Shown piece after piece: positions 36,205 to 44,498 of a stretch of DNA of 46,634 nucleotides; within the stretch, counting starts at the first letter, position 1, and each line of letters starts with the position of its first letter. This stretch comes from Herbinix sp. (GTDB lineage Bacteria > Bacillota > Clostridia > Lachnospirales > Lachnospiraceae). The stretch is from NCBI GenBank assembly GCA_029256105.1, contig JAQSYO010000029.1:1-46634 (forward strand). Reading direction: 5' to 3'. Below the pieces are notes generated by a model. It was not told where the DNA came from. It did not search any database and saw only the letters and a program-made list of their open reading frames with translations. A program made the translations under genes and the position numbers.

Positions 36205-36792
36205 TTAAACCCTCCATAATTTTTTATAAGGTATAATAGTTATGCCAACTAACAACATTGCCATTGTAGCTGTCATAATATACACTTTCAGATCCGGTAC
36301 AAACAGAATTCCACCTATTAGAATTAAACTTTCTACTACAGTGATATATTTTGAAATTATTTTATGTTTAATCCAATTTTTCGAAGATAATCTTTTATTT
36401 ATTGAATCCATCGGAGCAAATTGGTTAATTAACAATATTACAATGAATAATGTAATCAGGGAGATGCAACTCCACATGCTTGTATTACTGATAACCATCG
36501 CTAGTTTCATACAGGTTACCATTACGATTAAGGAGATCATTACACAGCTTGTCCTAGTTTTAGCATGAAGGCCTCCTGCGTATTTACGAATAGGTATATA
36601 AAACGATAAAAACACGATTGTCTCAATACCTATATCAAATATTAATGCTGTGAGGAGAAGCAATATTGCATTTCCAATTCCCGCCAACATTTTTTCCAGG
36701 GCATATGCATATACTTCCCGGTATTCATCATTGATTCTTTTTTCTTCTACCAGCTTATACATGATCTGATTTGAGATAGTCTCATATCGCAA
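36205..36792 (-). CDS. agrB: AgrB-type autoinducer-processing membrane endopeptidase
   Basis: 195 residues with several membrane segments and the catalytic pair in the motif YAGGLHAKTRTSC: His and Cys spaced by seven, H76 and C83 in this numbering, nearly the same positions as in Staphylococcus AgrB. It should cut the AgrD C-terminus and form the thiolactone. The start is taken as TTG at 36792 because AAGGAG lies 9 nt upstream; an ATG at 36801 abuts that site and an ATG/36837 start would overlap the previous gene. Confidence 0.92.
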   Translation of the reverse strand: MRYETISNQIMYKLVEEKRINDEYREVYAYALEKMLAGIGNAILLLLTALIFDIGIETIVFLSFYIPIRKYAGGLHAKTRTSCVMISLIVMVTCMKLAMVISNTSMWSCISLITLFIVILLINQFAPMDSINKRLSSKNWIKHKIISKYITVVESLILIGGILFVPDLKVYIMTATMAMLLVGITIIPYKKLWRV

Positions 36793-36811
36793 ATTACTCA
36801 TCTCCTTATTC

Positions 36812-37417
36812 TTAATTAAGAATGTAGATTTCATCACTAAAACTTTGCAACAATTGAAGATCCTCTGATCCTACTAGTACAATTCTCTCTTCTTTTGCAT
36901 ATTTCTTTAAAAATGCAATAACCTTTTTTCTTCCCTCTTTATTAAAGCTTTCTAAAAAGGTATCGATCAAAATTAATGTATGATCCTTTAGAAATAGGCT
37001 TAATAGCTTGACCTTTGTTCTATTCTCCATCGATAATTTTTTAATACTACTGTTTTTTAAATTCAGTAAGTCAAATTCCTCTAGCAATTGATCTTTTCTA
37101 TCCTCATAATCATCGTTGAACGCATTACTCATACAACCATAGAAATCTAGGAAGTCATTCACCGATAGGTTTGTTTTTACAATTGATTCCTTTGTCATTA
37201 GGGCAATTAAATTTAAATACTCTTCAATATCGCCTTTTAAGCTAATAGAATCCAGTACGATATCTCCTTCAAAACTCTCCATTCCAGCCAGCAGCATTAA
37301 GAATGATTTCATCTTGTTGCCGTATAACCCGATAAGTGTGCTTTTCTCTATATCCATCGATATCTTATTTCTCTTATATGGATCCTTTGATATACTATTA
37401 ATTCTTATATTTAGCAC
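36812..37417 (-). CDS. Degenerate ABC-ATPase-like protein in the agr operon
   Basis: 201 residues, size and layout of an ABC transporter ATP-binding subunit (beta-rich start, P-loop area at about 28-44, helical insert, C-terminal LLQSFSDEIYILN). Every key motif is altered: the P-loop reads GLYGNKMKS without the GxGK core, the signature is LSMEN instead of LSGGQ, the Walker B Asp (D152) is kept but the catalytic Glu is T153, and the switch His is S184. ATP hydrolysis is therefore unlikely. There is no permease gene nearby. GTG start at 37417 with GGAG 7 nt upstream; 19 nt before agrB, so cotranscribed. Function unknown. Confidence 0.8.
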   Translation of the reverse strand: MLNIRINSISKDPYKRNKISMDIEKSTLIGLYGNKMKSFLMLLAGMESFEGDIVLDSISLKGDIEEYLNLIALMTKESIVKTNLSVNDFLDFYGCMSNAFNDDYEDRKDQLLEEFDLLNLKNSSIKKLSMENRTKVKLLSLFLKDHTLILIDTFLESFNKEGRKKVIAFLKKYAKEERIVLVGSEDLQLLQSFSDEIYILN

Positions 37418-37457
37418 ATTTCGTCTCCTAAATTACTACCTGTCATTTATCTTCTTT

Positions 37458-37485
37458 ATTCTAACATTTTCACATTATCCTTCAA
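37458..37485 (-). promoter_or_regulatory. Candidate promoter of the ABC-like/agrB/agrD unit
   Basis: Minus-strand TTGAAG, 16-nt spacer, TAGAAT, about 40 nt before the GTG. It lies downstream of the agrA terminator, so this unit can be transcribed separately. Confidence 0.55.
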
Positions 37486-37502
37486 TGAAACCACCCTACA
37501 TT

Positions 37503-37544
37503 ACATGTTTTACATATTATTCGACATTTATAAACAGTTTTGAC
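37503..37544. promoter_or_regulatory. Possible regulator sites upstream of the agrBD promoter
   Basis: On the plus strand four ACA-containing 9-mers (starting 37503, 37512, 37524, 37534; the last is ACAGTTTTG) form two pairs spaced 21 and 22 nt, the spacing of AgrA/LytTR half-sites. On the minus strand TGTCGAA (37526-37520) is an exact Spo0A-box core and GTCAAA lies 13 nt upstream. These are short motifs in AT-rich DNA. Confidence 0.3.
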
Positions 37545-37599
37545 GAAGCACTCATGATAATTCTGCATAAATTCCTTCGGATTCTACATATCTACAACA

Positions 37600-37624
37600 A
37601 AAAAAAACCGATGCAAAGCATCGG
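37600..37624 (-). terminator. Rho-independent terminator of agrCA
   Basis: Perfect 7-bp GC-rich stem CCGATGC / GCATCGG with a 3-nt loop, followed on the minus strand by nine T, 36 nt after the agrA stop. It splits the agr locus into two units. Confidence 0.93.
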
Positions 37625-37660
37625 TCGATTAAAATTACTTATATTCTGTTTATTTCAGTA

Positions 37661-38383
37661 TTATTCTTGTGGATATTCAAGATATCTTTTCTTTACTGCC
37701 TTACTATACGTACGCCCAATCGTAAATACTTCCCCTGTTTTCATCGTAACTTGGTTCCCTTGCAATATTGAAACCTCAATTAGATTGACAATAATACCTT
37801 GGTTGATACGTAAAAAATTCTCTTCCAGGCGCTCTGCCAAAGAAGTTATCGTTTCATATACATAATGCTTCGAAGTCTTTGTGACGATTGTACTCTGGGT
37901 TTCTACCCGTTCGATATATATTATAATCGATTGATTAATCTTCTTTTTTATATTTTCTTCCGTAATGACTAAGGGTGCCACCCGTAGTTTTCTGTTATTT
38001 ACATCATTCGCGTGTAAGATAGCCTTCTTGAATATTCTCTCCAGTCTATCCGGATCAATCGGTTTTGTTAAATAACTAAACGCCTCAACCGTAAATGCAT
38101 CATACGCAAATTCCCTATGTCCTGTAATAAATATAGTTGTCACCTTTGGATTTTTCTTTAATATTCTCGCAGCGACTACAATACCATTCATGCCCTTAAG
38201 GTCAATATCTAAGAATGCAAGGTCTACTTCATTGTTTTCTGCGAATTCAATTAATTTATCTCCATTTACGAAGCCTGTTACACTAGCATCTATTTTATAT
38301 TTTTTTATTAACTCCTCAATACAAACACAGTTAATCTTAAGTGCTAAATTTTCATCATCACACACTACTATATTATATTTCAT
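37661..38383 (-). CDS. agrA: AgrA-type LytTR response regulator
   Basis: 240 residues. Receiver domain with D9-D10, phospho-acceptor D59 (LAFLDIDLKGMNG), Thr in IFITGH and Lys in YLTKP, then a LytTR DNA-binding domain (IIYIERVETQSTIV, ERLEENFLRINQGIIVNL, FTIGRTYSKAVKKRYLE). It should be phosphorylated by the adjacent kinase and activate the agr promoters. GGAAGGG precedes the ATG. It is followed by a strong terminator. The symbol is assigned by locus context. Confidence 0.92.
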   Translation of the reverse strand: MKYNIVVCDDENLALKINCVCIEELIKKYKIDASVTGFVNGDKLIEFAENNEVDLAFLDIDLKGMNGIVVAARILKKNPKVTTIFITGHREFAYDAFTVEAFSYLTKPIDPDRLERIFKKAILHANDVNNRKLRVAPLVITEENIKKKINQSIIIYIERVETQSTIVTKTSKHYVYETITSLAERLEENFLRINQGIIVNLIEVSILQGNQVTMKTGEVFTIGRTYSKAVKKRYLEYPQE

Positions 38384-38413
38384 TTATGGTCCCTTCCAAC
38401 GATAATTCCACTT

Positions 38414-39724
38414 CTAAGCAGGCATAACTACCCTAACATTGAACATCTCATCATCAAAATCAAAACTTACTTCACCTTTATATTTTGCAACAATATCTTT
38501 TATATTTTCCGTTCCGATTCCGTGAATAAAGGCATCTTCTTTTGAGGTAATAAATTTTCCTTTTCGCATAACCGGCTTAACTCCAAATGAATTTTCACAA
38601 CTAATTACACATCCCGAAGAAGTTTTTTGAATTGTTAATTGTATATATTTATTATTGGCTTTTTCTGCTGCTTCAATTGCATTATCCAAGATATTACCTA
38701 ATAACGCGCAGATATCCTTATTTTGCATCTGAAAATTCTGCATTGCTATCATACTTTGAAAATCGATATTTTTTTCCCTTGCTTTACTTTTCTTTGTATT
38801 TAATAAGACGGATAAGGTCTTATTTTCTGTAATCACTAACTCATTAGCCACTTCAACATCTTCATATATTTGATCGATATACTCTTTTAAATCTTCATAT
38901 TTCTCAGTATGTACCAATGTTTTAATTAAACCAATGTGATTATTCATATCATGACGTAATTTTCTCAGCTTGTCCGTAATGCTAATCATATCCTCATTTA
39001 GCTTAACCTCCAGCTCAATTTGCTGAAGTTTTAATTTTGTTTCCATCTCTTCTTTTGATTTTTTTTCTATTTTAAAAATTAAGGATATAATAAATATGGC
39101 TATAAATAACATTATCCCAAAAAAGAAAAGTATTATATTATCAATATTACTTGCTATATTATTTGTGTTACTAAAGATAAAAACAGTTCCCAATAAAAGA
39201 ACTATACTAAATATTATAACAAAAGACAATTCATTGAAATACGAAAATCCAATAACTAATTTACCCTTTCGCTTACGAATAATCGCTTCAAATATTAGAA
39301 CTGTCATTATTTTAGCTAAGGCAATAATCCAAAGGCTTGTTGTATTATCTGTCGTAATATCCTGAATTGATGTATTCATTACTAAACTTAGTAATAGTAT
39401 TGTCACTAATTCCATGATAATCAATCCAAAGTAATATATTCCCCACCAAATAAGCTTTTCAAGAAATGAATTTTTAAATAGGAAAAGTCCCATTATAAAG
39501 GTATAACCCATAAGTACAATTGTACCTATTACCTGCAGTTGGGGTATATTCGGTAATCGAAAAATGAAGTCCTTCATTAGCATCATTGCAAACATAATGA
39601 TTGCCGCACCCATTGGATACTTCTTATCATATTTCGAAACCAATACACTATTCGTCAATCTCCACCATATAAACGATTCGATACCATAGATTGAATACCC
39701 CACTACATAGGAAACAATATTCAT
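38414..39724 (-). CDS. agrC: AgrC-type membrane sensor histidine kinase (GHKL)
   Basis: 436 residues from the ATG at 39724. About six to seven N-terminal membrane segments (to about residue 215), a coiled-coil linker, an HPK10-type H-box (KLRKLRHDMNNHIGLIKTL), N-box (LLGNILDNAIEAAEKANN) and G-box (GIGTENIKDIVAKYKG). It should bind the AgrD-derived peptide outside and phosphorylate the LytTR regulator encoded 30 nt downstream. A TTG at 39769 in the same frame is unlikely, since it lies in promoter-like sequence without a ribosome site. Confidence 0.91.
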   Translation of the reverse strand: MNIVSYVVGYSIYGIESFIWWRLTNSVLVSKYDKKYPMGAAIIMFAMMLMKDFIFRLPNIPQLQVIGTIVLMGYTFIMGLFLFKNSFLEKLIWWGIYYFGLIIMELVTILLLSLVMNTSIQDITTDNTTSLWIIALAKIMTVLIFEAIIRKRKGKLVIGFSYFNELSFVIIFSIVLLLGTVFIFSNTNNIASNIDNIILFFFGIMLFIAIFIISLIFKIEKKSKEEMETKLKLQQIELEVKLNEDMISITDKLRKLRHDMNNHIGLIKTLVHTEKYEDLKEYIDQIYEDVEVANELVITENKTLSVLLNTKKSKAREKNIDFQSMIAMQNFQMQNKDICALLGNILDNAIEAAEKANNKYIQLTIQKTSSGCVISCENSFGVKPVMRKGKFITSKEDAFIHGIGTENIKDIVAKYKGEVSFDFDDEMFNVRVVMPA

Positions 39725-40095
39725 TTTATCACACACCCTGCTTATTATTTTATATAAACTATTGTACAAGAATCGACCTTGATGCTAAATCAAAACATTA
39801 TGTATAATCTCGTGTTTATAATTTATTTATCAAATATCAAGAGTGATGGAAGTGGTTGTAAAATTATTACTTTCCTTCTTATAAAACTATTATATATAAT
39901 AATAAAATTTAGCATATATCGTCGAATAATTCAATAACTATATTCCTTATTTTAAATATGAATCAAAAAAGAATGAAGGGCAAACCTCCAAAGATTTCCT
40001 TTGAAAAAGTTTGCCCCATCATCCTACTCTATGTGAATCAATTCACCCAAAGGTGAAGTGATTACTCCCTTATCTTTCACTATACCTTAAATTCC
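39725..40095. other. Intergenic region between sigG and agrC
   Basis: 371 nt, strongly AT-rich. It contains the sigG terminator (39965-40016) and the upstream region of agrC, where no clear -35/-10 pair could be fixed. A 9-bp inverted pair (ATGCTAAAT at 39782, ATTTAGCAT at 39908) and a CGTCGAA core resembling a Spo0A box near 39920 were noted; both are weak. Confidence 0.5.
39965..40016 (-). terminator. Probable terminator of sigG
   Basis: Long hairpin: outer stem GGGCAAAC / GTTTGCCC (39978-39985 with 40009-40016) and inner CAAAG / CTTTG. On the minus strand a T-rich run follows after a 7-nt gap. It lies 80 nt after the sigG stop. Confidence 0.65.
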
Positions 40096-40872
40096 TTACA
40101 CCAAATAATTGCGCATATTTTTAAGTGCTGATTTTTCCAATCTGCTAACCTGCGCTTGAGAAATATTAATTTCTTTGGCAACCTCCATCTGCGTCTTTCC
40201 TTCAAAGAAACGAAGTTTAATGATGTTGTGCTCCCTTGCCGACAATTTATCCATTGCTTCTTTTAGGGAGATTTCCTCAATCCAGTTTTCCTCCTTATTC
40301 TTCTTATCGCTTACCTGGTCCATAATATATAGTGCGTCTCCACCCTCAACATAGACAGGGTCATAAAGAGATACCGGACTTTGGATTGCATCTAGCGCAT
40401 AAACAATATCTTCCTTACTGATACCGATTTCGGCTGCAATTTCACTAATGGTAGGTTCTTTTTCATTCTTCTTCACCAATGCTTCCTTCGCATAAATTGC
40501 CTTATAGGCAGTATCGCGTAAAGAACGGCTAACACGGATTGCATTATTATCCCTTAAGTATCTGCGGATTTCACCAATAATCATCGGCACAGCATACGTA
40601 GAGAATTTTACATTCTGTGTAATATCGAAATTATCTATTGCCTTCATTAGACCAATACAACCGATCTGAAATAAATCGTCTACATTTTCATTGCTATTAG
40701 AGAATCTCTGGATGATGGATAGCACCAATCTAAGGTTACCCTTAATATAAAGCTCCCTTGCTTCTTTGTCTCCACCTAAGATTCTTTGAAACAATTCTTC
40801 CTTTTCACTGTTTTTTAACAATGGCAGTTTAGATGTATTTACACCACATATCTCAACCTTATAAAGAGCCAT
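40096..40872 (-). CDS. sigG: Sigma-G, late forespore sigma factor
   Basis: 258 residues. Region 2 (NLRLVLSIIQRFSNSNENVDDLFQIGCIGLMKAIDNFD, VKFSTYAVPMIIGEIRRYLRDN), region 3 (RVSRSLRD) and region 4 (AREHNIIKLRFFEGKTQMEVAKEINISQAQVSRLEK). The N-terminal MALYKVEICGVNTSKLPLL stretch is characteristic of sigma-G. It directs RNA polymerase to late forespore genes. GGAGG precedes the ATG and abuts a hairpin in the leader. It follows sigE by 102 nt, as in Bacillus. Confidence 0.97.
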   Translation of the reverse strand: MALYKVEICGVNTSKLPLLKNSEKEELFQRILGGDKEARELYIKGNLRLVLSIIQRFSNSNENVDDLFQIGCIGLMKAIDNFDITQNVKFSTYAVPMIIGEIRRYLRDNNAIRVSRSLRDTAYKAIYAKEALVKKNEKEPTISEIAAEIGISKEDIVYALDAIQSPVSLYDPVYVEGGDALYIMDQVSDKKNKEENWIEEISLKEAMDKLSAREHNIIKLRFFEGKTQMEVAKEINISQAQVSRLEKSALKNMRNYLV

Positions 40873-40884
40873 AACGAAACCTCC

Positions 40885-40915
40885 GAATCATATCATTTTC
40901 ATTATAGAATGATTC
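40885..40915 (-). promoter_or_regulatory. Leader hairpin abutting the sigG ribosome site
   Basis: On the minus strand GAATCAT pairs with ATGATTC (7 bp, 17-nt loop); the 3' arm ends directly at the GGAGG ribosome site. A competing inner pairing (ATCATT / AATGAT) is possible. It could limit ribosome access. Confidence 0.5.
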
Positions 40916-40974
40916 ACTTTTTGGCTCCGGTTTATACGATTATAGATTAAGAAATAATTACCAAATATGTTTTC

Positions 40975-41715
40975 TTACTCAAAACGTACCATTTCCTTTT
41001 TCAGTCGTTTGATAATCTTCTTTTCTAGTCTAGATATGTAGGATTGCGAGATACCGAGTAAATCGGCCACTTCCTTCTGGGTCCGTTCTGTACCGTCGTC
41101 GGTATTCAATCCAAACCGTAAGTCCACAATTATCCGCTCACGATCAGTTAATTTAGATAAGGCCTTTCGAAGCAGCTTTCGATCTACTTCCTCCTCAATA
41201 TTACGATAAATGACATCCTCTTCTGTTCCAAGTATATCAGAAAGCAAGAGTTCATTACCATCCCAATCCACATTCAAGGGTTCATCAATTGAGACCTCCA
41301 GCTTTGTTTTGTTATTTCGCCTAAGATACATTAATATTTCATTTTCAATACAACGGGAGGCATAAGTTGCAAGCTTAATATTCTTGTCAGGATTAAACGT
41401 GTTAATTGCTTTAATAAGTCCAATTGTACCAATTGAAATTAGGTCTTCCACACCGACTCCGGTATTATCAAACTTCTTAGCTATGTACACGACGAGTCGT
41501 AAATTATGTTCAACCAGGATAGATTTCATCTCCGTATCACGTTCTGTACCCAACTCACCTATCACTTCTGCTTCTCTAACCGAATCTAACGGCGGAGGCA
41601 AAACTTCTGCACCACCGATATAATGGATTTCCCCTTTGTGTCCAAATATAATTGTTTTAATGTCCGGGATCATCCGAAACTGAAACTTGTTTTGTATTGA
41701 TAACTTTAAAAGCAT
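40975..41715 (-). CDS. sigE: Sigma-E precursor, mother-cell sigma factor
   Basis: 246 residues. An N-terminal pro-sequence of about 32 residues ([20 protein letters not shown]...GEIHY) precedes the mature start region [11 protein letters not shown], the site cut by SpoIIGA. Regions 2 ([34 protein letters not shown]) and 4 ([13 protein letters not shown]...[21 protein letters not shown]) follow. The ATG at 41715 has GGGAGG 8 nt upstream, whereas the ATG at 41730 would place that site inside the protein. Downstream of its protease gene, as in Bacillus. Confidence 0.97.
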   Translation of the reverse strand: MLLKLSIQNKFQFRMIPDIKTIIFGHKGEIHYIGGAEVLPPPLDSVREAEVIGELGTERDTEMKSILVEHNLRLVVYIAKKFDNTGVGVEDLISIGTIGLIKAINTFNPDKNIKLATYASRCIENEILMYLRRNNKTKLEVSIDEPLNVDWDGNELLLSDILGTEEDVIYRNIEEEVDRKLLRKALSKLTDRERIIVDLRFGLNTDDGTERTQKEVADLLGISQSYISRLEKKIIKRLKKEMVRFE

Positions 41716-41794
41716 AGATAAACCTCCCATATTTTATACCCCTGCCTTTCTCGTTTTTGAGCTCTATTCCAGTCGAGAATAAGCCTAAATAAGG

Positions 41795-41823
41795 AAGTTT
41801 GAAAGGACTTTTCTTTCAAACTT
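41795..41823 (-). promoter_or_regulatory. 11-bp hairpin between spoIIGA and sigE
   Basis: Perfect inverted repeat AAGTTTGAAAG / CTTTCAAACTT with a 7-nt loop, 34 nt after the spoIIGA stop and 79 nt before the sigE start. On the minus strand only a weak T-rich run follows (CCTTATTTAGG), suggesting an attenuator or processing site rather than full termination. Confidence 0.7.
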
Positions 41824-41857
41824 TAAGTTCTAAATTCGTTTTTTTAAAACTTTCCCC

Positions 41858-42775
41858 TTACATTAGTTCCTTGTGTAATATGACGTGATAGTCATCCTTC
41901 GTAGATAGGTGGTTATCACAAATAGCCGCGGTCACCTTCTCGTTACATATGGTTTCTTTTCCTGTATGGATTAATATTTTATCCAGTAGGAGTCCCAACA
42001 TCATTCCTTGCGATTTTCCGATGGATTGATACGGGATAAACCGAAGACGAAGTGCATGTTCATTACCAATATCCCATTGGTCGGTATTTAAATTATTACC
42101 CTCTAGATATTTCTTAGCATTTTCAAAATCATTATGAAATTCTTCTGATAATAGCTCCTCAAGTAAAGAACTCTCAACTACCATTATTGGTCGCCTAAAA
42201 ATCGGATCATATAAGCAATTTCCCGAATCCATAAGTCCTCTCGTATGAATCATCCGATTTTCTAATATTAACTCAACTTCATAGGTTTCTCGCTCATTAC
42301 TCTGGTACCAGCGTTTTAGCCATAATAGGAGCAGCACTGCCGGAATTAAAAGAAGTATCACCGTTATGACAAACTTCCACGATACATTGCTGTAGGAGAT
42401 AGAATTTCCCAAATTCAGCAGATATAACCGTAGATTCGTGTGATAATACATAGAATTCACCAAACCACCTACGAAATATGTAAGCAAATACAAAGTAATT
42501 ACCTGTTTAATTAAATCCGTTATCTTCAATCTGCCAAATGCAATGAGAAGCATAAGTACAGCTGCAATAACATTCATAAAAACGAACCGGATTAATATAT
42601 TCATCCATATAAATATGCTTACAATTACAGCAAAAAATGCTCCTATGGCTGCAGCTCCAATTAGTCTTAGAATATTACTACGTTTTCGATTTACCTTTTT
42701 TAATAAAAATAACAATATGAAATCGATGAAGAAATTAAGGACAAATATGATATCCGGATAAACCTCAAGATACAA
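41858..42775 (-). CDS. spoIIGA: SpoIIGA, pro-sigma-E processing aspartic protease
   Basis: 305 residues: five or so membrane segments in the first 155 residues, then a soluble C-terminal protease half with the active-site motif DSGN (D183, the same position as in Bacillus SpoIIGA) in TRGLMDSGNCLYDP. It cleaves pro-sigma-E at the septum on a signal from the forespore. It starts at a TTG with GGAGG 6 nt upstream. sigE follows after a hairpin-containing gap. Confidence 0.95.
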   Translation of the reverse strand: MYLEVYPDIIFVLNFFIDFILLFLLKKVNRKRSNILRLIGAAAIGAFFAVIVSIFIWMNILIRFVFMNVIAAVLMLLIAFGRLKITDLIKQVITLYLLTYFVGGLVNSMYYHTNLRLYLLNLGNSISYSNVSWKFVITVILLLIPAVLLLLWLKRWYQSNERETYEVELILENRMIHTRGLMDSGNCLYDPIFRRPIMVVESSLLEELLSEEFHNDFENAKKYLEGNNLNTDQWDIGNEHALRLRFIPYQSIGKSQGMMLGLLLDKILIHTGKETICNEKVTAAICDNHLSTKDDYHVILHKELM

Positions 42776-42811
42776 ATTTCACCTCCAACAATTAGTCAAT
42801 CATCCCTCGTA

Positions 42812-42835
42812 ATTATCCACTATTGTTCTCGACAA
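42812..42835 (-). promoter_or_regulatory. Possible Spo0A box and -10 element of spoIIGA
   Basis: TTGTCGAG resembles the TGTCGAA Spo0A box (6 of 7) and GATAAT could be a -10. In Bacillus the spoIIG operon is activated by Spo0A-P at a sigma-A promoter with unusual spacing. The match is short and not unique. Confidence 0.35.
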
Positions 42836-43054
42836 CCCACGGATATAAGAATTAATTATGAATGGACTCCGTTCCAACATCCTAACGATTCCGCAATTTC
42901 GGTGAGACGTTCTCGCTTATTTTTATGAGACGATTCGCATCATTTTGTGAACCAATGGGTACATCAAACGTACAACTCGATTATAACTTGTTTAGCTTCC
43001 ATTTTATGTCAATTCTTGGGGTGTGAATCCTTGTTTTCATTTACTTATTTTTAC

Positions 43055-43079
43055 AGCATATGCGGTTATATGCTTTTTC
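43055..43079 (+). terminator. Small hairpin followed by T-tract on the plus strand
   Basis: AGCATAT / ATATGCT with a 6-nt loop and TTTTTC after it on the plus strand. It may end antisense transcription between spoIIGA and ftsZ; no plus-strand gene precedes it. Confidence 0.4.
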
Positions 43080-43084
43080 GGTAT

Positions 43085-43128
43085 AAAAAAGGCTGTCAGA
43101 TTATTCTTTACGAAATAATCTGACAGCC
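43085..43128 (-). terminator. Rho-independent terminator of ftsZ
   Basis: Perfect 15-bp stem GGCTGTCAGATTATT / AATAATCTGACAGCC with an 8-nt loop, followed on the minus strand by TTTTTTAT. It lies 131 nt after the ftsZ stop and insulates spoIIGA from ftsZ. Confidence 0.93.
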
Positions 43129-43259
43129 TTAATCTCTTATGTATATTGATTTTTCTTTGTATCTCTGATAAATTGTAAATAAAATTTAATGAGTCGAATC
43201 ATGTGCTATTAATGACTTATATGTAATGAAATACTTGCCTATGCCGGCAAAACTGCTTT

Positions 43260-44498
43260 CTACTTATTATGACGATTCTTCTGTAGGAACTCAGGAATTT
43301 TAATCCCGCTAGGATCTGTATTCGTATTCACTGGCGCTTTTGATGGCTGGCTAATCGGACGTCTCATTGGATCCGTTTGAAAACTTGACTGTTGCGTATG
43401 TACTTGTTGGCTGGTTTGGCTTGTCCCATTACTATAAGCACTGCCTGCTGTAAAAGTTCTATTTACGCTAACCTCTGGTTTAAAGGATGGTCTGATTCCT
43501 CCGGTTGGATGTCTAAGGAAATCAGGAGTCTTAACCATCTCTTTAGATCTACTGTCTAAACCGGTTGCAATAACGGTAATTGTTGCACAATCCGGATTAG
43601 TATCATCAAACATAGCACCAAAGATAATATTAGCAGCGTCTCCGGCTAACTCTTGAACTAAAGTAGCAGCTTCATTTGCTTCAATCAAACTGATGTCACC
43701 AGAAATGTTAATGATCACATGGGAAGCTCCCTGAATTGTTGTTTCAAGTAACGGACTGGTAATCGCCTGCTTAACAGCGTCAATACATTTATCATCACCG
43801 GTTCCAATACCGATACCGATATGTGCTACACCTTTATCCTTCATTACAGTCTGAACATCTGCAAAGTCAAGGTTAATGAGTCCAGGTACATTAATTAAGT
43901 CTGTAATACCCTGAACACCCTGCTGTAATACTTCATCTGCTTTTCTTAACGCATCCGGCATCGTTGTTCTACGATCGACGATTTCTAAGAGTTTATCATT
44001 CGGAATCACAATTAAGGTATCAACATGCTCTTTTAAGCGATCAATACCGCTGACAGCATTCGTCATACGAGTCTTTGCTTCGAATTTAAAAGGCTTTGTT
44101 ACGATACCTACCGTTAAAATACCCATATCTTTTGCAATTTGTGCAACTACCGGAGCAGCACCGGTTCCTGTTCCGCCACCCATTCCACAGGTAACAAACA
44201 CCATATCAGCACCCTTAATCAACTCGGATAATTGTTCTTTACTCTCTTCAGCAGCTTTTTGTCCAATCTCAGGTTGTGCCCCTGCACCAAGACCTTTGGT
44301 AAGCTTCTCTCCAATTTGTATGCATTGCGGAGCCTTGCAATTTTTTAAGTGCTGCTTGTCCGTATTAACACATATAAAATCAACACCTAAGATATTTTCT
44401 TCTATCATTCGATTAACGGCGTTATTACCTGCTCCTCCTACCCCAATTACGAGTATTTTTGCAGTGGTATCCGCCTCATTTGTTCTTATCTCAAGCAA
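43260..44498 (-). CDS. ftsZ: FtsZ, tubulin-like cell-division protein
   Basis: 412 residues. GTP-binding motifs are intact ([26 protein letters not shown]), the T7 loop reads [11 protein letters not shown], and a Gln/Ser/Thr-rich linker leads to the C-terminal peptide ([14 protein letters not shown]) that binds FtsA/SepF partners. It forms the Z ring. The start is TTG at 44498 with AAGGAGG 8 nt upstream; no ATG is nearby in frame. It has its own promoter candidate and terminator. Confidence 0.98.
   Translation of the reverse strand: MLEIRTNEADTTAKILVIGVGGAGNNAVNRMIEENILGVDFICVNTDKQHLKNCKAPQCIQIGEKLTKGLGAGAQPEIGQKAAEESKEQLSELIKGADMVFVTCGMGGGTGTGAAPVVAQIAKDMGILTVGIVTKPFKFEAKTRMTNAVSGIDRLKEHVDTLIVIPNDKLLEIVDRRTTMPDALRKADEVLQQGVQGITDLINVPGLINLDFADVQTVMKDKGVAHIGIGIGTGDDKCIDAVKQAITSPLLETTIQGASHVIINISGDISLIEANEAATLVQELAGDAANIIFGAMFDDTNPDCATITVIATGLDSRSKEMVKTPDFLRHPTGGIRPSFKPEVSVNRTFTAGSAYSNGTSQTSQQVHTQQSSFQTDPMRRPISQPSKAPVNTNTDPSGIKIPEFLQKNRHNK

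Larger units (their letters stand above)
42776..43259. other. Intergenic region between ftsZ and spoIIGA
   Basis: 484 nt. From right to left: the ftsZ terminator (43085-43128), a second hairpin (43055-43079) and the upstream region of spoIIGA. On the minus strand TTGTCGA (42835-42829), one base short of a Spo0A-box core, lies 11 nt before a GATAAT (42817-42812); this may be the spoIIG promoter area. No open frame is convincing. Confidence 0.6.

Noticed and set aside
39908..39930. CGTCGAATAAT upstream of agrC as a Spo0A box
   Set aside because: One mismatch in a 7-base core in AT-rich sequence, without an associated promoter that I could define.
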